This document shows, piece by piece, positions 26,193-34,855 of a stretch of DNA of 64,000 nucleotides; positions within the stretch are counted from its first letter, which is position 1; each line of letters starts with the position of its first letter. The DNA is taken from the NCBI GenBank assembly GCA_019638395.1, contig JAHBTX010000003.1:62001-126000 (forward strand), written 5' to 3'. The DNA is from Cyclobacteriaceae bacterium. Its GTDB lineage: Bacteria; Bacteroidota; Bacteroidia; Cytophagales; Cyclobacteriaceae. The notes under the pieces are model-generated. The model saw nothing but the letters and a program-made list of their open reading frames with translations. It had not been told where the DNA came from and made no database searches. Position numbers and translations under genes: made by a program.

Positions 26193-26816
26193 ATGGGTTT
26201 ATTCTCTTTTTTAACATCCAGCAAACCAGCTTATACCGACCGTGTTTGGAGAACGGCTGATAAAGCTTTACGCGGAATAATTACCGATGCTATGTTGGCC
26301 ATTACGCGCAAGCAGGTACCAGTTGTTCTGTGTTTTTTTGAAGATGAGTTTACACAAATCACACAATTTCTGACGGAGAAGGGGGTGCCTGCCGTTGCTT
26401 TAAAAAATTTCAAGACTGAAAAACAAGCAGGTGTTGTGTGGTTTGCGCCTGCATTAGCGGCTCAAGAGTTTATAACCGCAATGGCTAATGAACCAGTTAC
26501 CATTCTTTTCTTTGGCCACTACCCACTTCCTTCAAAAGAGAATGCTTTGCTCCAGAAAATTCAGGCGAGCATTCCGGCTGCTCCAATAACATTTTACTCA
26601 TCTTTTGATGAACCAGCTTTCAAAATTTTTGGTGGTGAACGATTAACAAGGTTGTTAGACAATATGGGCATGAAAGAAGATGAGGCCATTGAACACCGCA
26701 TGGTTACGGCTTCGATGAAACGCGCCCGGGAAAAAGTGGAGAGCATGGTGCGCAACGAAATACCAGCTACCTCGGAAGCAGAATGGTTCTCGAAAAATAA
26801 TGTTAAAGCGAAGTAA
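26193..26816 (+). CDS. SecA-like fragment protein
   Basis: A 207-residue soluble protein. The C-terminal part, FKIFGGERLTRLLDNMGMKEDEAIEHRMVTASMKRAREKVE (about 145-190), closely follows the end of the SecA second nucleotide-binding domain, where SecA has RxFGxxRxxxxxxxLGxxxxxxIEHxMVxxxIxxAQxKVE. The first part (DRVWRTADKALRGIITDAM, VVLCFFEDEF) also looks like that domain but carries no Walker motif. True SecA is above 800 residues, so this is a stand-alone partial paralogue. It could bind translocon components or SecA itself, or be a relic; function unknown. It lies between a YffB-like gene and pbpC. Confidence 0.7.
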   Translation: MGLFSFLTSSKPAYTDRVWRTADKALRGIITDAMLAITRKQVPVVLCFFEDEFTQITQFLTEKGVPAVALKNFKTEKQAGVVWFAPALAAQEFITAMANEPVTILFFGHYPLPSKENALLQKIQASIPAAPITFYSSFDEPAFKIFGGERLTRLLDNMGMKEDEAIEHRMVTASMKRAREKVESMVRNEIPATSEAEWFSKNNVKAK

Positions 26817-26825
26817 TCGATCACG

Positions 26826-29183
26826 ATGCGAGCCCTCATCCGAAAATACCGGTACGTGTGGCTTGCGCTTTTTTTACTTTTACTGGGGTATTACTTTTCA
26901 CTCCCTCAAACGCTCTTCCTTGATGCTTACTCCACCGTTATTGAAGACCGCAATAATAAGTTGTTAGGCGCAACCATCGCTCCCGATGGACAATGGCGTT
27001 TCCCGGAAGGGAATGCAGTACCAGAAAAATTTAAAACTGCATTGGTGTTATTTGAAGACAAACGATTTTACACACATCCCGGTGTAGACATTCGTTCGCT
27101 GGCTCGCGCCACCCGACAGAATTTTGCAGCCGGAAAAATTATAAGTGGTGGCAGTACACTTTCCATGCAAGTGATTCGCCTATCCCGTAAGGGTGAGGCG
27201 AGAACGTTTTTAGAGAAGGTAATCGAAATAGTTTTAGCTACACGATTGGAGCTTCGGTATTCAAAGGATGAAATATTGGCGTTGTATGCCGAGCATGCTC
27301 CTTTTGGTGGTAATGTAGTTGGTATAGAAGCTGCCTGTTGGCGATATTTTGGTCGCGATGCAACTGAGTTAAGTTGGGCCGAAGCTGCATTACTGGCTGT
27401 GTTACCCAACAATCCGGCACTCATTCATCCGGGAAAAAACAGGCAACAACTTAAGTCGAAACGCGATCGGTTATTGGAAAGATTAATGGCTGCAGGCACG
27501 TTCGATTCGCTTACTTATGAGCTTGCCATCGCGGAATCTATTCCTGAAAATCCGGTAGCCCTGCCTCGCCTGGCGCCTCATCTTTTGGGTCGGGTTATGA
27601 AAGAAGGCTATAATGGTAAGCGAGTAGTTACTACCATTGATAAATCCTCACAGGAGCGACTCAATGAACTTGTTCATTATCATCATGAAAAGTTAAAAGG
27701 TAATCGGGTATTCAATGCAGCAGCTTTGGTGGTTGATGTGAAAACTGGTAGAGCATTGGCTTATGTTGGTAATACGGCTGCTGGTTCAGCACATGGCGAT
27801 GCGGTTGATATTGTAATGGCGCGCAGAAGTACCGGTAGTATTTTAAAGCCTATACTTTATGCTGCCCTGTTGGATGAAGGTAAAATGTTGCCTGCCACGC
27901 TCCAACCCGATGTACCTACCTTGATAAACGGATTCTCACCTCAGAACTTTACGAAAGAGTACGATGGAGCGGTTCCCGCGAATCAGGCACTTATTCGTTC
28001 ACTAAACGTTCCGGCCGTACATCAACTTCGCGATTATCGTTATGAGAAATTTTATGAGTTGCTAAAAAGTACAGGAATTAGTTCACTCAATCAACCAGCC
28101 GACCATTACGGGTTATCCATGATCTTGGGTGGAGCTGAGGCTTCTCTTTGGGAAATAACCGGTGTGTATGCTTCTATGGCTCGCACCCTCAATAATTTTT
28201 TTGAAGTACCGGGCAGCAATCGTTACAGCAAAAATGATTTTCATGCGCCAACTTATTTACTACATGATTCAGTGGCACAAAGAAATCTCGAAGCTTCATC
28301 CTGGCTATCCGCTTCGGCAATCTACTTAACGGTTGATGCGCTACAAGAAGTTTACCGGCCTGGTGAGCAAACCGGGTGGCGCATGTTTAGCAATTCAAAA
28401 AAGATTGCCTGGAAAACCGGTACCAGTCATGGCTTGCGCGATGCATGGGCTATAGGTGTGAATGGCGATTATGCCGTTGGGGTTTGGGTTGGTAATGCTG
28501 ATGGTGAAGGTCGCCCGGGACTTACCGGTACTGAATCTGCATCGCCCATGATGTTTGATATCTTCGGTCAACTTTCAGGAAACAAATGGTTTTCTGTTCC
28601 GCAAAGCGAACTACATCAAGTTGAAATTTGTGCCCGCAGTGGTATGCGTGCTACCGATCTATGCGAAGCAAGAATAACACAACTGGTAACAGTAAATGGA
28701 TTGCAAAGCACTGCATGCAGGTATCATCAACGCGTGCATCTTTCACTTGATAAAAAGTTTAGGGTGCATACTGCGTGCGAATCGATAACCCGCTTGCTTA
28801 CGGAGTCGTGGTTTGTGTTGCCTCCTATACAGGAGTATTACTATAAGACCAAAAACATCAGTTATAAAAGTTTACCTCCGCTACGAAGCGATTGCGCCAA
28901 TCCGGCAAACGTTATTACAATGGATGTAATTTATCCACGCGCCAATGCCCGCATTTTTATTCCACGCCAGTTAGATGGAAACCCCGGAAGTGCCTTGTTC
29001 GAAGCTACCCATCGCCAACCCGGAGTGGTAATTTATTGGCATCTGGATGGTAACTTTCTTGCATCCACCCGGGGTACCCATCGGGTGGCAGTTGCCCCCA
29101 GTGCGGGTAAACATAAACTCACGCTGGTAGATGATGCCGGCAATATCATGGAGCAGGGGTTTAGTGTTTTATCAGGGAACTAA
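26826..29183 (+). CDS. pbpC: Penicillin-binding protein 1C
   Basis: A 785-residue bifunctional peptidoglycan synthase of the PBP1C type. After an N-terminal anchor (YVWLALFLLLLGYYFSL) comes a GT51 transglycosylase domain with FEDKRFYTHPGVD and SGGSTLSMQVIRL. The transpeptidase domain has RRSTGSILKPILYA (SxxK) and WKTGTSHGLRDAWAIG (KTG). A C-terminal BiPBP_C sandwich (about 695-785; RIFIPRQLDGNPG) is diagnostic for PBP1C. In many bacteria pbpC is next to an alpha-2-macroglobulin gene; here the two are 5 kb apart in the same direction. It follows the SecA-like gene by nine bases. Confidence 0.95.
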   Translation: MRALIRKYRYVWLALFLLLLGYYFSLPQTLFLDAYSTVIEDRNNKLLGATIAPDGQWRFPEGNAVPEKFKTALVLFEDKRFYTHPGVDIRSLARATRQNFAAGKIISGGSTLSMQVIRLSRKGEARTFLEKVIEIVLATRLELRYSKDEILALYAEHAPFGGNVVGIEAACWRYFGRDATELSWAEAALLAVLPNNPALIHPGKNRQQLKSKRDRLLERLMAAGTFDSLTYELAIAESIPENPVALPRLAPHLLGRVMKEGYNGKRVVTTIDKSSQERLNELVHYHHEKLKGNRVFNAAALVVDVKTGRALAYVGNTAAGSAHGDAVDIVMARRSTGSILKPILYAALLDEGKMLPATLQPDVPTLINGFSPQNFTKEYDGAVPANQALIRSLNVPAVHQLRDYRYEKFYELLKSTGISSLNQPADHYGLSMILGGAEASLWEITGVYASMARTLNNFFEVPGSNRYSKNDFHAPTYLLHDSVAQRNLEASSWLSASAIYLTVDALQEVYRPGEQTGWRMFSNSKKIAWKTGTSHGLRDAWAIGVNGDYAVGVWVGNADGEGRPGLTGTESASPMMFDIFGQLSGNKWFSVPQSELHQVEICARSGMRATDLCEARITQLVTVNGLQSTACRYHQRVHLSLDKKFRVHTACESITRLLTESWFVLPPIQEYYYKTKNISYKSLPPLRSDCANPANVITMDVIYPRANARIFIPRQLDGNPGSALFEATHRQPGVVIYWHLDGNFLASTRGTHRVAVAPSAGKHKLTLVDDAGNIMEQGFSVLSGN

Positions 29184-29184
29184 G

Positions 29185-29192
29185 TATCTTTG
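29185..29192 (+). promoter_or_regulatory. Minus-7 element for SPOR-OmpA gene
   Basis: TATCTTTG is an exact TAnnTTTG match, beginning at the pbpC stop. The upstream TTTG is degenerate. A start near 29198 would leave an 80-base leader to ATG 29278. Confidence 0.5.
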
Positions 29193-29277
29193 AAGCAGTA
29201 ACTTTGTGAATTGTATTACATCGCGCACGGGTAGAGTTACTGATTTTTTAAACTTGTTTTATCTAACCCCAATTGCT

Positions 29278-30498
29278 ATGCGCTCATTTTTTAATCTACT
29301 GCTAATCATTTGCAGCCAGTTACAAGTAGTTGCACAGGAGCAACCTCATACCGATCAATCGATGTATGTTGTTATTGGAGCCTTTGGTATTCCCCGTAAT
29401 GCAATCGAGTTTACGGAGAATGCCAAAAAGTACGGCTATCCGGCACAGTTCGAAATGAATCCAAAACGAAAACTTTTTTATGTGTATGTTTTACACACAG
29501 ACGCCCGGGAGGCAGCCATTACAGAGGCGGTAAGGTTGCAGAAAAATTCGCCCTACCCGGATACCTGGGTTTACAAAGGGTTGTTGGGCGATAATCCGCA
29601 GGTAGTGAAGATAAGCGAAAACGAACGCAAAGCCATTATTGAAACGTTGGTACAGGAAAAGAAAATCAATTCAGTTGATACGGTTAAACAGATTCCAACA
29701 ACTTCAACTGCCAAAACCAACGAGCCAGCAACCGAAATCAAACCGGATGAAAAGACTGAGACTAAGATTGCAGCACCATTAGCCCCGGCTGATAACCGCG
29801 CTTTCGTATTTCGTATTACTGCATTGGCCGATCGAGATACGTTAGCCGGTGATGTGGACATTTACGATCCGGACTCAAACAACAAACGTAAAATGGCAAC
29901 CTATCGGGGCAATGATGTGGTTAAGGTTAAACCAATAAATAAATCGGGTAACATGTGGTTGCATTGCGAAGTGTTTGGTTACCGCAAGTTGGAGTTGCCC
30001 CTTAACTTTAACAACCCTGAAAGTACCGATGGAGTTACTATTCAAGATAATGTAATAACGGTTCCGTTTGAGTTAGCCCGATTACAAAAGGGAGATAAGG
30101 CCATTATGTTTAATGTGTATTTCTATAAAGATGCTGCGGTTATGCGGCCGGAGTCGCGCTATGAAGTGAACAGCTTGTTGGAAATGATGAATGAAAACCC
30201 CGACTACAAGATTATGATTCATGGGCATACCAATGGAAACGCAGCCGGAAGAATTATCTCCATGGGAAGCAGTAAAAACTTTTTTCAACTAAATGCAGAT
30301 AATAAGGAGGGCCGGGGTTCTGCTAAGAAACTTTCGGAGGAGCGCGCATTATTGTTAAAACAATTTTTAGTTGCCAATAAGGTAAGCCCTGATCGTATCC
30401 AGGTAAAAGCCTGGGGTGGTAATCAGCCTATTTACGATGTAGATCATCCATCGGCCCATGCCAATGTGCGGGTGGAGATTGAGATTCTGGAAGACTAA
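29278..30498 (+). CDS. SPOR-OmpA family outer-membrane protein, copy 1
   Basis: A 406-residue protein. Start 29278 gives the signal peptide MRSFFNLLLIICSQLQVVAQ; the frame extends 72 bases upstream without conserved sequence. Residues about 28-100 look like a SPOR-type peptidoglycan-binding domain (MYVVIGAFGIPRNAIEF ... YVYVLHT). A variable linker follows, then a beta-sandwich (about 175-250) and an OmpA C-terminal domain with NVYFYKDAAVMRPES, IMIHGHTNGN and ERALLLKQFLVANKVSPDRI. It probably tethers the outer membrane to the wall. It is paralogous to the next gene. Confidence 0.88.
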   Translation: MRSFFNLLLIICSQLQVVAQEQPHTDQSMYVVIGAFGIPRNAIEFTENAKKYGYPAQFEMNPKRKLFYVYVLHTDAREAAITEAVRLQKNSPYPDTWVYKGLLGDNPQVVKISENERKAIIETLVQEKKINSVDTVKQIPTTSTAKTNEPATEIKPDEKTETKIAAPLAPADNRAFVFRITALADRDTLAGDVDIYDPDSNNKRKMATYRGNDVVKVKPINKSGNMWLHCEVFGYRKLELPLNFNNPESTDGVTIQDNVITVPFELARLQKGDKAIMFNVYFYKDAAVMRPESRYEVNSLLEMMNENPDYKIMIHGHTNGNAAGRIISMGSSKNFFQLNADNKEGRGSAKKLSEERALLLKQFLVANKVSPDRIQVKAWGGNQPIYDVDHPSAHANVRVEIEILED

Positions 30499-30526
30499 GC
30501 CTACTTTAGGCGGTAAACACGCAAAA

Positions 30527-30558
30527 TTTGCGGTTTACTTGCATAAATTACTAACTTG
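30527..30558 (+). promoter_or_regulatory. Candidate promoter for second SPOR-OmpA gene
   Basis: TTTG at 30527-30530 and TAACTTG at 30552-30558 are 21 bases apart; the downstream element lacks one T of the consensus. It lies 25 bases before ATG 30584. Confidence 0.4.
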
Positions 30559-30583
30559 TAGGCTATTCAAATCTTCAGAAGGT

Positions 30584-31771
30584 ATGCAAAAATCTTTACG
30601 GGTGCTTTTAATTGTACTTTTGATTGCTAGCGGAAGTCAATTGGCTAAAGCTCAGGGTGAGCCTAATTATTATGTGATTATAGGCGTTTTCGCAAGGCAG
30701 GATTATGCTTTACGCTTTACCGATAAAGCAAATCAGCATGGGTTTAACGCCCAATATGCCATTATAAATCCAAGCAGACCGAATTGGTACTATGTATCGG
30801 TATTTCAATCAACTGAAAAGCGGAAGGCCTATGCATTTTTAATTCGGTTGCGTGCCGAATCAGAACATAAACAAGCCTGGATTTATACCGGCCAGGTTGG
30901 TGATGGCCAACCCACAGAACAACAAAAGCCGGTTGTAGAAAAGCCGGTAGAGGAGAAACCAATAGTGGAGAAACCGGTGGAAAAGCCAGTTGAAATTCCC
31001 CCTGTAACTGATCCGGTGGTTCAAAATCCCGTTGAAGAAAAACCGATTGAAGAGAAACCAATCGTTAAAAAACCTGCGGGTAAGCCTTTTATTTTTAAAC
31101 TACAAACTGCCGATGGACAACCTGTAACTGGCGAGGTACATGTGCAGGAATCAGCCAATGCAACCCGGTACCAGGCATTTAAAGGAAACGAATTAGTGTA
31201 TATAGAAGCACCAAAGAATGCACGTGGCAATTATGTAGTGGTTACACAAGCACCCGGGTACCAACCGGTAAGTTTAATTTTGAGTTATCGTGAACCAAGC
31301 CCTGAAACAGGGGCTGAAGGTGAAGCTATTATTCCGATTGAGGTTAGCAAGGTGAAACGTGGTGATTACATTGACTTTACCAATGTGCGCTTTTTCCGTA
31401 ACTCTGCTATTCTGGAGCCAGCCGCTCAAAATGAGTTAGATGGTTTGGTTGATTTGATGAAGGAATCAACCGGCTATAAAATCAGGGTACACGGACATTG
31501 CAATGGCAACCAGGATAAGGAAGGCTCAATCCTCGGTTCAAGTACCAACTTCTTTGCATTGGAGCCAGGTAAAAATAAGATTGGTAAATTCTCCGCTAAA
31601 GAATTAACTACCGAGCGTGCGGCTACTGTTAAAGCTTATCTGGTAAGCCAGGGTATAGCTGCATCGCGTATTGATATTAAAGGCGAAGGCGGAAAAATTC
31701 CGTTGTATCCGGAAGGTGGTACATTGGGCCAATACAACGATCGTATAGAAATAGAAATTACCAAACGGTAA
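30584..31771 (+). CDS. SPOR-OmpA family outer-membrane protein, copy 2
   Basis: A 395-residue paralogue of the preceding protein, with the same order of parts. Start 30584 gives MQKSLRVLLIVLLIASGSQLAKAQ; the frame is open 126 bases further back, overlapping copy 1, and is not used. The SPOR-like part begins YYVIIGVFARQDYALRF. The linker (about residues 112-168) is a Lys-Pro-Val-Glu-Glu repeat (KPVEEKPIVEKPVEKPVE), likely an extended periplasmic spacer. The OmpA domain shows VRFFRNSAILEPAAQ, IRVHGHCNGN and ERAATVKAYLVSQGI. It ends before a bidirectional terminator. Confidence 0.88.
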   Translation: MQKSLRVLLIVLLIASGSQLAKAQGEPNYYVIIGVFARQDYALRFTDKANQHGFNAQYAIINPSRPNWYYVSVFQSTEKRKAYAFLIRLRAESEHKQAWIYTGQVGDGQPTEQQKPVVEKPVEEKPIVEKPVEKPVEIPPVTDPVVQNPVEEKPIEEKPIVKKPAGKPFIFKLQTADGQPVTGEVHVQESANATRYQAFKGNELVYIEAPKNARGNYVVVTQAPGYQPVSLILSYREPSPETGAEGEAIIPIEVSKVKRGDYIDFTNVRFFRNSAILEPAAQNELDGLVDLMKESTGYKIRVHGHCNGNQDKEGSILGSSTNFFALEPGKNKIGKFSAKELTTERAATVKAYLVSQGIAASRIDIKGEGGKIPLYPEGGTLGQYNDRIEIEITKR

Positions 31772-31792
31772 AAAGCTGTTAAATGTAAAACC

Positions 31793-31823
31793 AAACGCCT
31801 CAACTAACTTTGAGGCGTTTTTT
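31793..31823. terminator. Bidirectional terminator between convergent genes
   Basis: AAACGCCTCAA (31793-31803) pairs perfectly with TTGAGGCGTTT (31810-31820), flanked by A-rich bases on the left and a T-run on the right. It serves the SPOR-OmpA gene on the plus strand and the CBS-like gene on the minus strand. Confidence 0.9.
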
Positions 31824-31844
31824 GTTTTATTGAAATTGTAGCTT

Positions 31845-33215
31845 CTACACCGTCATCGCTTTTAAAATATCATGCTGGGTAATAATGTGCGCTTTCTCCT
31901 GCTCATCGCGTACCAGTAAAGCCTTGTTGTTTTTGTTTAGCATAGAGGTGAGTACATCAAGCGTACTATCTAAAGCTACTACCTGCATGGGTTTATCCAT
32001 AATCTCGCCCACCGCTTTATCTTTAATGGTGGGGTCTTGAATTATTTTTTCTATTAAGGAAGATGTTGTAACACTGCCCACAAATTCATCGCCTTCCAGT
32101 ACGGGCATTTGATCTACACCTTCGGTATTCATAATACGGATAGCTTCACCAATGCTTGCATTTTTGGTTACGGTAAGCAGCGTATCTTTTCCGTTACGCC
32201 TGCGAATAATTTCGCGCGCAGTAGCGTAAGCACGTTCTTCCAGAAAGCCGTGGTCTTTCATCCACATATCGTTATACACTTTGTTGAGGTAGCGTGTGCC
32301 ATGATCGGGCAACAGAATTACCATTACATCATCCTTCTTCAGATTGTCTCTGGCATATTCCAAGGCACCGTGCAAAGCCGAGCCGCTACTCCAACCCACA
32401 AACAAACCTTCTTCGCGGGCTAACCTGCGGGCGGCAATAGCACCATCTTTATCGGTAACTTTTATAAACTGATCAATCGCATCGAAGTCCACATTCTTGG
32501 GTAAAATGTCTTCGCCAAAACCTTCGGTGAGGTATGGATAAATTTCATTCTTATCGAAGATACCCGTTTCCTTGTATTTTTTAAACACCGATCCATACGT
32601 ATCAATCCCAAGGGCAATCAACTTTGGATTTTGTTGTTTCAAATACCGGGCGGTGCCGCACATAGAACCACCGGTTCCTACTGTAGCCACATAGTGTGTA
32701 ATCTTCCCTGCTGTTTGTGTCCAGATTTCCGGGCCTGTAGTTTCAAAATGTGCCTTCGCGTTGGAAGGGTTATCGTATTGGTTGGGGTAAATGGAGTTAG
32801 GAATTTCTTTGTTGAGTTTACGTGCTACAGAATAATAGGAACGTGGATCTTCCGGCTCCACATTAGTAGGGCAAACAATTACTTCAGCACCAACGGCCCG
32901 TAAAATGTTAATCTTTTCCTGGGATTGTTTATCGGCCATAGTAAAAATACACTTGTAACCTTTTGCCACTGCTGTAAGCGCAAGGCCCATACCGGTATTA
33001 CCGCTGGTACCTTCAATAATGGTTCCGCCTGGTTTTAGCAGACCAGTTTTTTCAGCATCTTCAATCATCTTTAACGCCATCCGGTCTTTAGTAGAATTTC
33101 CCGGATTAAAATACTCCACTTTTGCCAATACGGTGCCGGCAATTCCTTTTACTACGTTGTTCAGGCGTACCATGGGTGTATTTCCAATGGTTTCAATAAT
33201 TGAATTGTAGATCAT
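31845..33215 (-). CDS. Cystathionine beta-synthase-like PLP enzyme with CBS domains
   Basis: A 456-residue protein. Residues 1 to about 325 are a fold-type II PLP enzyme: IGNTPMVRL, the PLP lysine Lys43 in NPGNSTKDRM, the phosphate loop EGTSGNTGMGLAL, GTGGSMCGTARYL and SSGSA. Residues about 335-456 hold a CBS pair (ITV-type repeats with ASIGEAIRIMNTEGVDQMPVLEG and MDKPMQVVALDSTLDVLTSML). This layout matches cystathionine beta-synthase, which condenses serine and homocysteine; cysteine synthase activity is an alternative. The CBS pair is the usual allosteric, adenosyl-ligand sensing part. It is monocistronic, facing a terminator. Confidence 0.92.
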   Translation of the reverse strand: MIYNSIIETIGNTPMVRLNNVVKGIAGTVLAKVEYFNPGNSTKDRMALKMIEDAEKTGLLKPGGTIIEGTSGNTGMGLALTAVAKGYKCIFTMADKQSQEKINILRAVGAEVIVCPTNVEPEDPRSYYSVARKLNKEIPNSIYPNQYDNPSNAKAHFETTGPEIWTQTAGKITHYVATVGTGGSMCGTARYLKQQNPKLIALGIDTYGSVFKKYKETGIFDKNEIYPYLTEGFGEDILPKNVDFDAIDQFIKVTDKDGAIAARRLAREEGLFVGWSSGSALHGALEYARDNLKKDDVMVILLPDHGTRYLNKVYNDMWMKDHGFLEERAYATAREIIRRRNGKDTLLTVTKNASIGEAIRIMNTEGVDQMPVLEGDEFVGSVTTSSLIEKIIQDPTIKDKAVGEIMDKPMQVVALDSTLDVLTSMLNKNNKALLVRDEQEKAHIITQHDILKAMTV

Positions 33216-33238
33216 AAAAGCTCAGTTAAATGCTGGTG

Positions 33239-33246
33239 TAAAAGTA
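33239..33246 (-). promoter_or_regulatory. Possible minus-7 element for CBS-like gene
   Basis: On the minus strand the bases read TACTTTTA, one mismatch from TAnnTTTG, 24 bases before the ATG at 33215. No clear upstream TTTG is seen. Confidence 0.35.
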
Positions 33247-33308
33247 CAAATTAACAGGCTAACACGAGTTAGCAGCTTGTTAAATGGAGAACTTGATTTT
33301 AAATCTTC

Positions 33309-33348
33309 CAGGTTTTTATTCTTCGTATTAAAAACCTGCAAGGTTTTT
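33309..33348 (-). terminator. Overlapping hairpins downstream of pyrB
   Basis: CAGGTTTTTA (33309-33318) pairs with TAAAAACCTG (33329-33338), and the second arm can instead pair with AGGTTTTT (33330-33337 with 33341-33348, loop GCA). The two stems exclude each other. Position just after the pyrB stop suggests a terminator; the AACCTGCAAGGTT palindrome is also of a kind scattered through Bacteroidota intergenic DNA. Confidence 0.6.
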
Positions 33349-33351
33349 GAA

Positions 33352-34278
33352 TCAGGCTGTAGCTCCAGCCAATAGGTAAAGTACAGCCATGCGCACGGCT
33401 ACTCCGTTTTCAACCTGATCCAAAATTATAGAATGCGCTGAATCGGCTGCATCGCTACTTAGTTCAACCCCGCGGTTAATGGGGCCGGGGTGCATAATTA
33501 CAATTTGTTTTTTCAGATTATCGAGCATTTTTTTGGTGATGCCGTAATACAAAGCATATTCCCGTAAGGAAGGAAAGTATTTGATTTGTTGCCGCTCTAA
33601 TTGAATGCGTAATACATTGGCTACATCGCACCACTCCAATGCTTTTTTTACGTCCAGTTCAATTTGTACACCCAGCGAGCCAATGTATTTTGGAAGCAGG
33701 GTAGGTGGCCCACACACCATTACTTTAGCTCCTAATTTTTGTAGCGCAAAAATGTTGGAAAGTGCTACGCGCGAGTGAAGGATATCGCCAATAATGGCTA
33801 CTTTTTTACCTTGTACATCGCCCAGTTTTTCGCGAATGGAGAAAGTATCCAGTAAAGCCTGCGTAGGATGCTCGTGGGTACCATCACCTGCATTTACAAT
33901 GTTGGCTTTGATGTGGCGCGATAGATAATGCGGAGCGCCCACACTGGCATGGCGCATAACCACCATATCCACCTTCATGGCTAAAATATTATGGACAGTA
34001 TCCAGTAATGTTTCACCTTTTTTAACAGAGCTGTTGGAGGCTGAAAAATTTACTACATCGGCCGAAAGGCGCTTCTCGGCTAACTCAAACGAAAGACGGG
34101 TGCGGGTGGAGTTTTCAAAAAAGATATTGGCAATGGTAACATCGCGCAGAGACGGAACCTTTTTAATCGGGCGGTTGATTACTTCTTTAAAATTATCAGC
34201 AGTTTCAAAAATCAGTTCAATGTCCTTGGCGGTAATGTTCTTTATTCCGAGCAGGTGGCGTTGACTGAGTGAAGACAT
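33352..34278 (-). CDS. pyrB: Aspartate carbamoyltransferase catalytic chain
   Basis: A 308-residue enzyme condensing carbamoyl phosphate and aspartate in pyrimidine synthesis. The carbamoyl phosphate motif FFENSTRTRLSFE (about 53-65), the loop SSVKKGETLLDT, GDGTHEHPTQALLDTF (about 130-145), GDILHSRVALSN and the C-terminal MHPGPINRGVEL are intact. No pyrI regulatory chain is nearby, as in other class B/C systems. It follows pyrR by three bases and is surely co-transcribed with it. Confidence 0.97.
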   Translation of the reverse strand: MSSLSQRHLLGIKNITAKDIELIFETADNFKEVINRPIKKVPSLRDVTIANIFFENSTRTRLSFELAEKRLSADVVNFSASNSSVKKGETLLDTVHNILAMKVDMVVMRHASVGAPHYLSRHIKANIVNAGDGTHEHPTQALLDTFSIREKLGDVQGKKVAIIGDILHSRVALSNIFALQKLGAKVMVCGPPTLLPKYIGSLGVQIELDVKKALEWCDVANVLRIQLERQQIKYFPSLREYALYYGITKKMLDNLKKQIVIMHPGPINRGVELSSDAADSAHSIILDQVENGVAVRMAVLYLLAGATA

Positions 34279-34281
34279 CGT

Positions 34282-34827
34282 TTATACCTTATTGTTGATT
34301 AACCAGATTCTGTTTTGTTTATGACCTTGCGCTACCAGTTCTACCAGCACCCGCTGCGACTCTAACGTGTTTACATATTTGCCCACGTAGTCGGCAGCAA
34401 TGGGAAGATCGCGTGTGTGAGTTCTGTCAACCAATACCAGCAATTCTACCTTTTCGGGGCGCCCGAAGGCAATCATGGCATCCAAGGCAGCCCGTACGGT
34501 GCGGCCTGTAAATAAAACATCATCTACCAGAATAACCCGCTTGCCTTCAATTACAAATGATACGCGGGTTTCGCTGGCTTTGGCCGGGGTATCGCGTCTG
34601 CGAAAATCATCGCGGTAAAAAGTTGCGTCCAGATAGCCCAGCGGTACTTCTTTTTTAGCTAAGGTTCTGATTTTTTGTTGAATAAGTTCGGCTAGAAATA
34701 TGCCACGCGGTTGCAGCCCCAAAATTACACTTTCATTAAAACTGCCATGATTTTCGATTAATTGCTCGCATAAACGGCTTAAAGTAATATCGAGCAGGTC
34801 TGAATCGAGGATGAGTTTTTTCTGCAT
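34282..34827 (-). CDS. pyrR: PyrR, uracil phosphoribosyltransferase / pyr regulator
   Basis: A 181-residue PRTase-fold protein. Start at 34827 (MQKKLILDSDLLDITL) is preferred over an ATG 18 bases upstream. The PRPP motif VILVDDVLFTGRTVRAALDA (about 98-117) and the PyrR-typical LGYLDATFYRDDFRRR are present. PyrR proteins bind pyr mRNA at UMP excess to cause termination and have some uracil phosphoribosyltransferase activity. I see no attenuator hairpins in the 28 bases upstream, so any PyrR target must lie elsewhere. It is directly followed by pyrB. Confidence 0.93.
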   Translation of the reverse strand: MQKKLILDSDLLDITLSRLCEQLIENHGSFNESVILGLQPRGIFLAELIQQKIRTLAKKEVPLGYLDATFYRDDFRRRDTPAKASETRVSFVIEGKRVILVDDVLFTGRTVRAALDAMIAFGRPEKVELLVLVDRTHTRDLPIAADYVGKYVNTLESQRVLVELVAQGHKQNRIWLINNKV

Positions 34828-34855
34828 GCCTGCGCGAAAATACAAAAAACTACGG

